Shown piece after piece: positions 29,844-32,116 of a stretch of DNA of 32,116 nucleotides. Where the stretch lies: assembly GCA_020050795.1 (NCBI GenBank), contig JAGVKD010000001.1, positions 1 through 32,116 of the forward strand, written 5' to 3'. The notes under the pieces are model-generated. The model had not been told where the DNA came from, made no database searches, and saw only the letters and a program-made list of their open reading frames with translations. A program made the position numbers and the translations under genes. The DNA comes from Candidatus Babeliales bacterium (GTDB lineage: Bacteria; Babelota; Babeliae; Babelales; Vermiphilaceae). Within the stretch, counting starts at the first letter, position 1, and every line of letters begins with the position of its first letter.

Positions 29844-31247
29844 TTATTCACTCAACACGGTTTTTATTTCTTGCTTATCAAAATACGGAGCCAAAACATC
29901 CATAAAGTCCCGTTTGACTTTCTCTAACCCATCGCGCGTATCCGATTCAAAACGCAAACACATTACCGGCTGCGTATTTGATGGCCGAATAATTCCCCAA
30001 CCATAGGGCATAGTTGCACGGATCCCGTCAATAGTAATCATATCAATATCTTTTCGTAAGCTAAATGCCCGCTTGATAACGGCAATAATTTCAGTTCGTA
30101 ATCGTTCATCATATGAAATACGGTATTCAGGAGAACTTTCTTTCTTGGGAAAACGATCAACAAAGTAGCGAAGCGATTTTCCTGACTGCACTAATAATTC
30201 TAACAAACGCATAAGGGAATAGATACCGTCATCAAAGCCAAAAAATCGATCACTAAAGAAAAAGTGGCAGCTTAGTTCTCCACCCAATACAGCGTGAGTC
30301 TCTTTCATTTTTTCTTTGATAATTGCATGACCAGAGGGAGAAAAAATAGGTTTTGCTCCCCATCGCTCAAGGAGCTCTATTAATCCCGATGAACTTTTAA
30401 TATCAAATACCACTGCCATATTGGCATGATCTTTAATAATTGATTCTGCAAAAACCGATAGCAGCTCGTCTCCAGGAACTAAATACCCGTCTTTAGTCAT
30501 AGCCGCCATCCGATCACAATCACCATCAAGTCCCATGCCCACTACTGCTTCAGTTGTTTTCAGCAGGCGCTTCACATCCTGCATATTTTTTTCTTTAACC
30601 GGATCAGCTTCATGGTTAGGGTAGTTACCATCAACTTCTGGATACAACAACTGAACGTTTGACCATCCCATGCGCTTGATCAGACCCGGCATCACCGTGC
30701 CTCCCACCGCATTACCACAGTCGACAATGATTGGCATCTTCATCCCAATCAGGGACGGAAAGTGGCGTGCCATAAATTCAATGTAGTCAGGAATCAGAGC
30801 ATACTCCCGATAGGAACCTTTTTTTTCCGGTGTAATTTTTTTACGTGTCTTATATAAATCTCGAATTACACGAACCTGTTCGCCCCAGATAGACTCTTTG
30901 CCTAAACAAATTTTGATCCCATTATCTTCTTTGGGATTATGTGACGCAGTAATCATGAGCCCGCCATCGACCGGTTGGGTATAGAGTGCATAATAGAGAA
31001 CGGGCGAAGGACAAACACCAATGAACATCACATCCAACCCACTATCTAGCAGAGCGCGGCATAACTCATCCTTAATGGCGGGTGAATGAGTTCTACCATC
31101 CATACCAACAACAATGGTACTCACGTTTGGATCTTGTTCTTTAAGATAATAAGCAATTGCACGAACAAGATCATAGACTTCTTCTATGATCAAATCAGTC
31201 CCGACAATGCCCCGAATATCATATTCACGAAAAATAAAATCTTTCAT
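29844..31247 (-). CDS. Phosphomannomutase/phosphoglucomutase
   Basis: A 467-residue alpha-D-phosphohexomutase that moves phosphate between positions 1 and 6 of mannose or glucose, feeding nucleotide-sugar and glycan synthesis. Phosphoserine loop MITASHNPKEDNGIKI (about residues 98-113), metal loop GLDGDCDRMAA (usual DGDGDR with G to C), sugar loop LGGELSCHFFF (usual GEMSGH) and phosphate loop RPSNTQPVMCLRFES all appear in order. The N-terminus FREYDIRGIVGTDL is diagnostic of the PMM/PGM group. ATG 31247 with AAGG eight bases upstream. Confidence 0.94.
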   Translation of the reverse strand: MKDFIFREYDIRGIVGTDLIIEEVYDLVRAIAYYLKEQDPNVSTIVVGMDGRTHSPAIKDELCRALLDSGLDVMFIGVCPSPVLYYALYTQPVDGGLMITASHNPKEDNGIKICLGKESIWGEQVRVIRDLYKTRKKITPEKKGSYREYALIPDYIEFMARHFPSLIGMKMPIIVDCGNAVGGTVMPGLIKRMGWSNVQLLYPEVDGNYPNHEADPVKEKNMQDVKRLLKTTEAVVGMGLDGDCDRMAAMTKDGYLVPGDELLSVFAESIIKDHANMAVVFDIKSSSGLIELLERWGAKPIFSPSGHAIIKEKMKETHAVLGGELSCHFFFSDRFFGFDDGIYSLMRLLELLVQSGKSLRYFVDRFPKKESSPEYRISYDERLRTEIIAVIKRAFSLRKDIDMITIDGIRATMPYGWGIIRPSNTQPVMCLRFESDTRDGLEKVKRDFMDVLAPYFDKQEIKTVLSE

Positions 31248-31331
31248 TACATCAACCTTTACTAACGCTGCATTCCTAACCGCGTGTTAGTATATCGAAA
31301 ATCGATCGATAAGAGAAAACGTGCTACACTT

Positions 31332-31337
31332 TATAAT
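31332..31337 (+). promoter_or_regulatory. -10 box before the SbcC-type gene
   Basis: A perfect TATAAT, 24 bases before ATG 31362. The -35 position (about 31309-31314) has only ATAAGA, so the promoter is incomplete by eye. The same interval must hold the promoter for the divergent phosphohexomutase gene. Confidence 0.4.
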
Positions 31338-31361
31338 AAAAATGATCATGGTCACACAAAA

Positions 31362-32116
31362 ATGATTCCACACAAGCTGCAACTCAAAAATTTTTTAAGC
31401 TATGGCGATGAAATCCAAACAATTGATTTCTCTCCATATCAGCTCATTTGTCTGTCTGGCAAAAATGGTCATGGCAAATCTGCACTTCTTGATGCGATAA
31501 CCTGGGCCTTATGGGGCAGCGCGCGCAAAACAAACAGCACTTCTAAAGCCGATCAAGGACTCTTGCGTCTTGGGCAAACCCATATGATGGTCATTTTTGA
31601 TTTCGAGCTCAACAATACTATGTATCGTGTTAAGCGCGAATTTGCGCTCACGCATGGCAAGCCCTATGCAAATTTAGAATTTGGCGTTCTTGATATCGCC
31701 TCAGATACCATGCATCCTTTGACTGATAAAAAAATTCGCAGCACGCAAGATCGTATTGATGAGATATTGCACCTAAACTTCGACTCTTTTTGTAACTCAG
31801 CATTTTTGCGCCAAGGACATGCAAATGAGTTTTCAAAAAAATCCCCCAAGGAGCGCAAGGAAGTTTTTGCAACCATTCTTGGTCTGAATCAATATGAGGA
31901 ACTGCGCAAACGTGCAATGGAAAAAGCCAAAGAAGCAAGCGATCAAGAAAAAACACTCGAAGCGCTACAAGAACGATTAACGCAAGAATTAACGCAAAAA
32001 GATGAGTTAGAAAAAAATATTACACAGCTTTCAGATCAACTCAATGCACTGTCGTTGCAAGAAAAAAATTACACCGCAATTCGTCTCGATCTTGAGAAAA
32101 AAGTAGCGCAACTAGC
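31362..32116 (+). CDS. sbcC: SbcC/Rad50-type ATPase, N-terminal part (runs off the window)
   Basis: The 251 visible residues begin MIPHKLQLKNFLSYGDEIQT and contain the Walker A GKNGHGKSALLDAITWALWG typical of SbcC/Rad50/RecF-like SMC-type proteins. Then come SFCNSAFLRQGHANEFSKKS (Q-loop, as in SbcC) and PKERKEVFATILGLNQYEEL. From about residue 190 it turns into a long charged coiled coil (QERLTQELTQKDELEKNITQ). With SbcD the family cuts hairpin and double-strand ends; the C-terminal Walker B and the partner gene lie outside the window. No sbcD is visible directly upstream. Other SMC-like exonuclease subunits remain possible. Confidence 0.85.
   Translation, partial: MIPHKLQLKNFLSYGDEIQTIDFSPYQLICLSGKNGHGKSALLDAITWALWGSARKTNSTSKADQGLLRLGQTHMMVIFDFELNNTMYRVKREFALTHGKPYANLEFGVLDIASDTMHPLTDKKIRSTQDRIDEILHLNFDSFCNSAFLRQGHANEFSKKSPKERKEVFATILGLNQYEELRKRAMEKAKEASDQEKTLEALQERLTQELTQKDELEKNITQLSDQLNALSLQEKNYTAIRLDLEKKVAQL

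Noticed and set aside
1-32116. CRISPR array, prophage or insertion sequence
   Set aside because: No regularly spaced repeats, transposase, integrase or phage structural genes were seen on either strand.

Overview
The window looks like a piece of a small, host-associated Gram-negative-type bacterial chromosome. The best match I can offer is a member of Candidatus Dependentiae (TM6). That is inference from gene mix, not a database result. The clues are an archaeal/eukaryotic-style ATP-dependent DNA ligase among ordinary bacterial housekeeping genes, many short signal-peptide proteins of no recognisable family, SecD, a SpoIID-type cell-wall protein, and no biosynthetic operons. No phage structural genes, transposase, integrase or CRISPR array are visible. 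Most genes are on the minus strand.

Layout. 1-2 kb: a cut-off MATE transporter, rsmG, and a secreted protein of unknown function. 2.1-7.3 kb: a signal-peptide-bearing Gfo/Idh/MocA-type dehydrogenase, then an accessory cassette (an AbiU2-like HEPN protein, an aminoglycoside-phosphotransferase-fold kinase and a 57-residue protein), then the DNA ligase gene. The cassette is bracketed by a 19-base direct repeat, one copy of which is the 3' end of the ligase gene. 7.3-10 kb: pgsA, tRNA-Met, secD and tRNA-Leu; each of these two tRNAs carries the same roughly 56-base palindromic repeat fused to its 3' end. 10.2-12.4 kb: two secreted low-complexity proteins and a PNPOx-like protein. 12.4-16.8 kb: hemW, a reduced DUF4381/DUF58 module, serS and the HU gene.

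16.9-20.3 kb: tatD coupled to a lysine-run secreted protein, a YdjM-like membrane hydrolase, and a secreted bactofilin-like beta-repeat protein. 20.3-23.9 kb: one ABC ATPase followed by three tandem paralogous ABC-2 permeases of 261 residues each, with a terminator-like hairpin inside the operon and an AT-rich leader containing a possible 8-codon peptide. 23.9-27.3 kb: a secreted coiled-coil protein, then an overlapping cluster of a C4 zinc-ribbon protein, an RNase H-like protein and SpoIID, next to tRNA-Ile2/Met(CAT). 27.4-31.2 kb: a close-packed run of phosphomannomutase/phosphoglucomutase, endonuclease IV, GAPDH and two small secreted proteins. The window ends inside an SbcC/Rad50-type ATPase gene on the plus strand.

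The most interesting region is 3577-5556. It combines direct repeats at a gene 3' end, a visibly AT-rich HEPN gene with an intact R-x4-H motif, and a kinase partner 16 bases downstream. Together these suggest a small acquired defence or toxin-antitoxin-like cassette with the ligase gene as its integration site. Second is the tRNA-linked palindrome, whose two copies differ by a compensatory base-pair swap. Start sites were moved from the longest reading frame where a Shine-Dalgarno sequence and a signal peptide or family length pointed to an internal start; the reasons are given in the entries.
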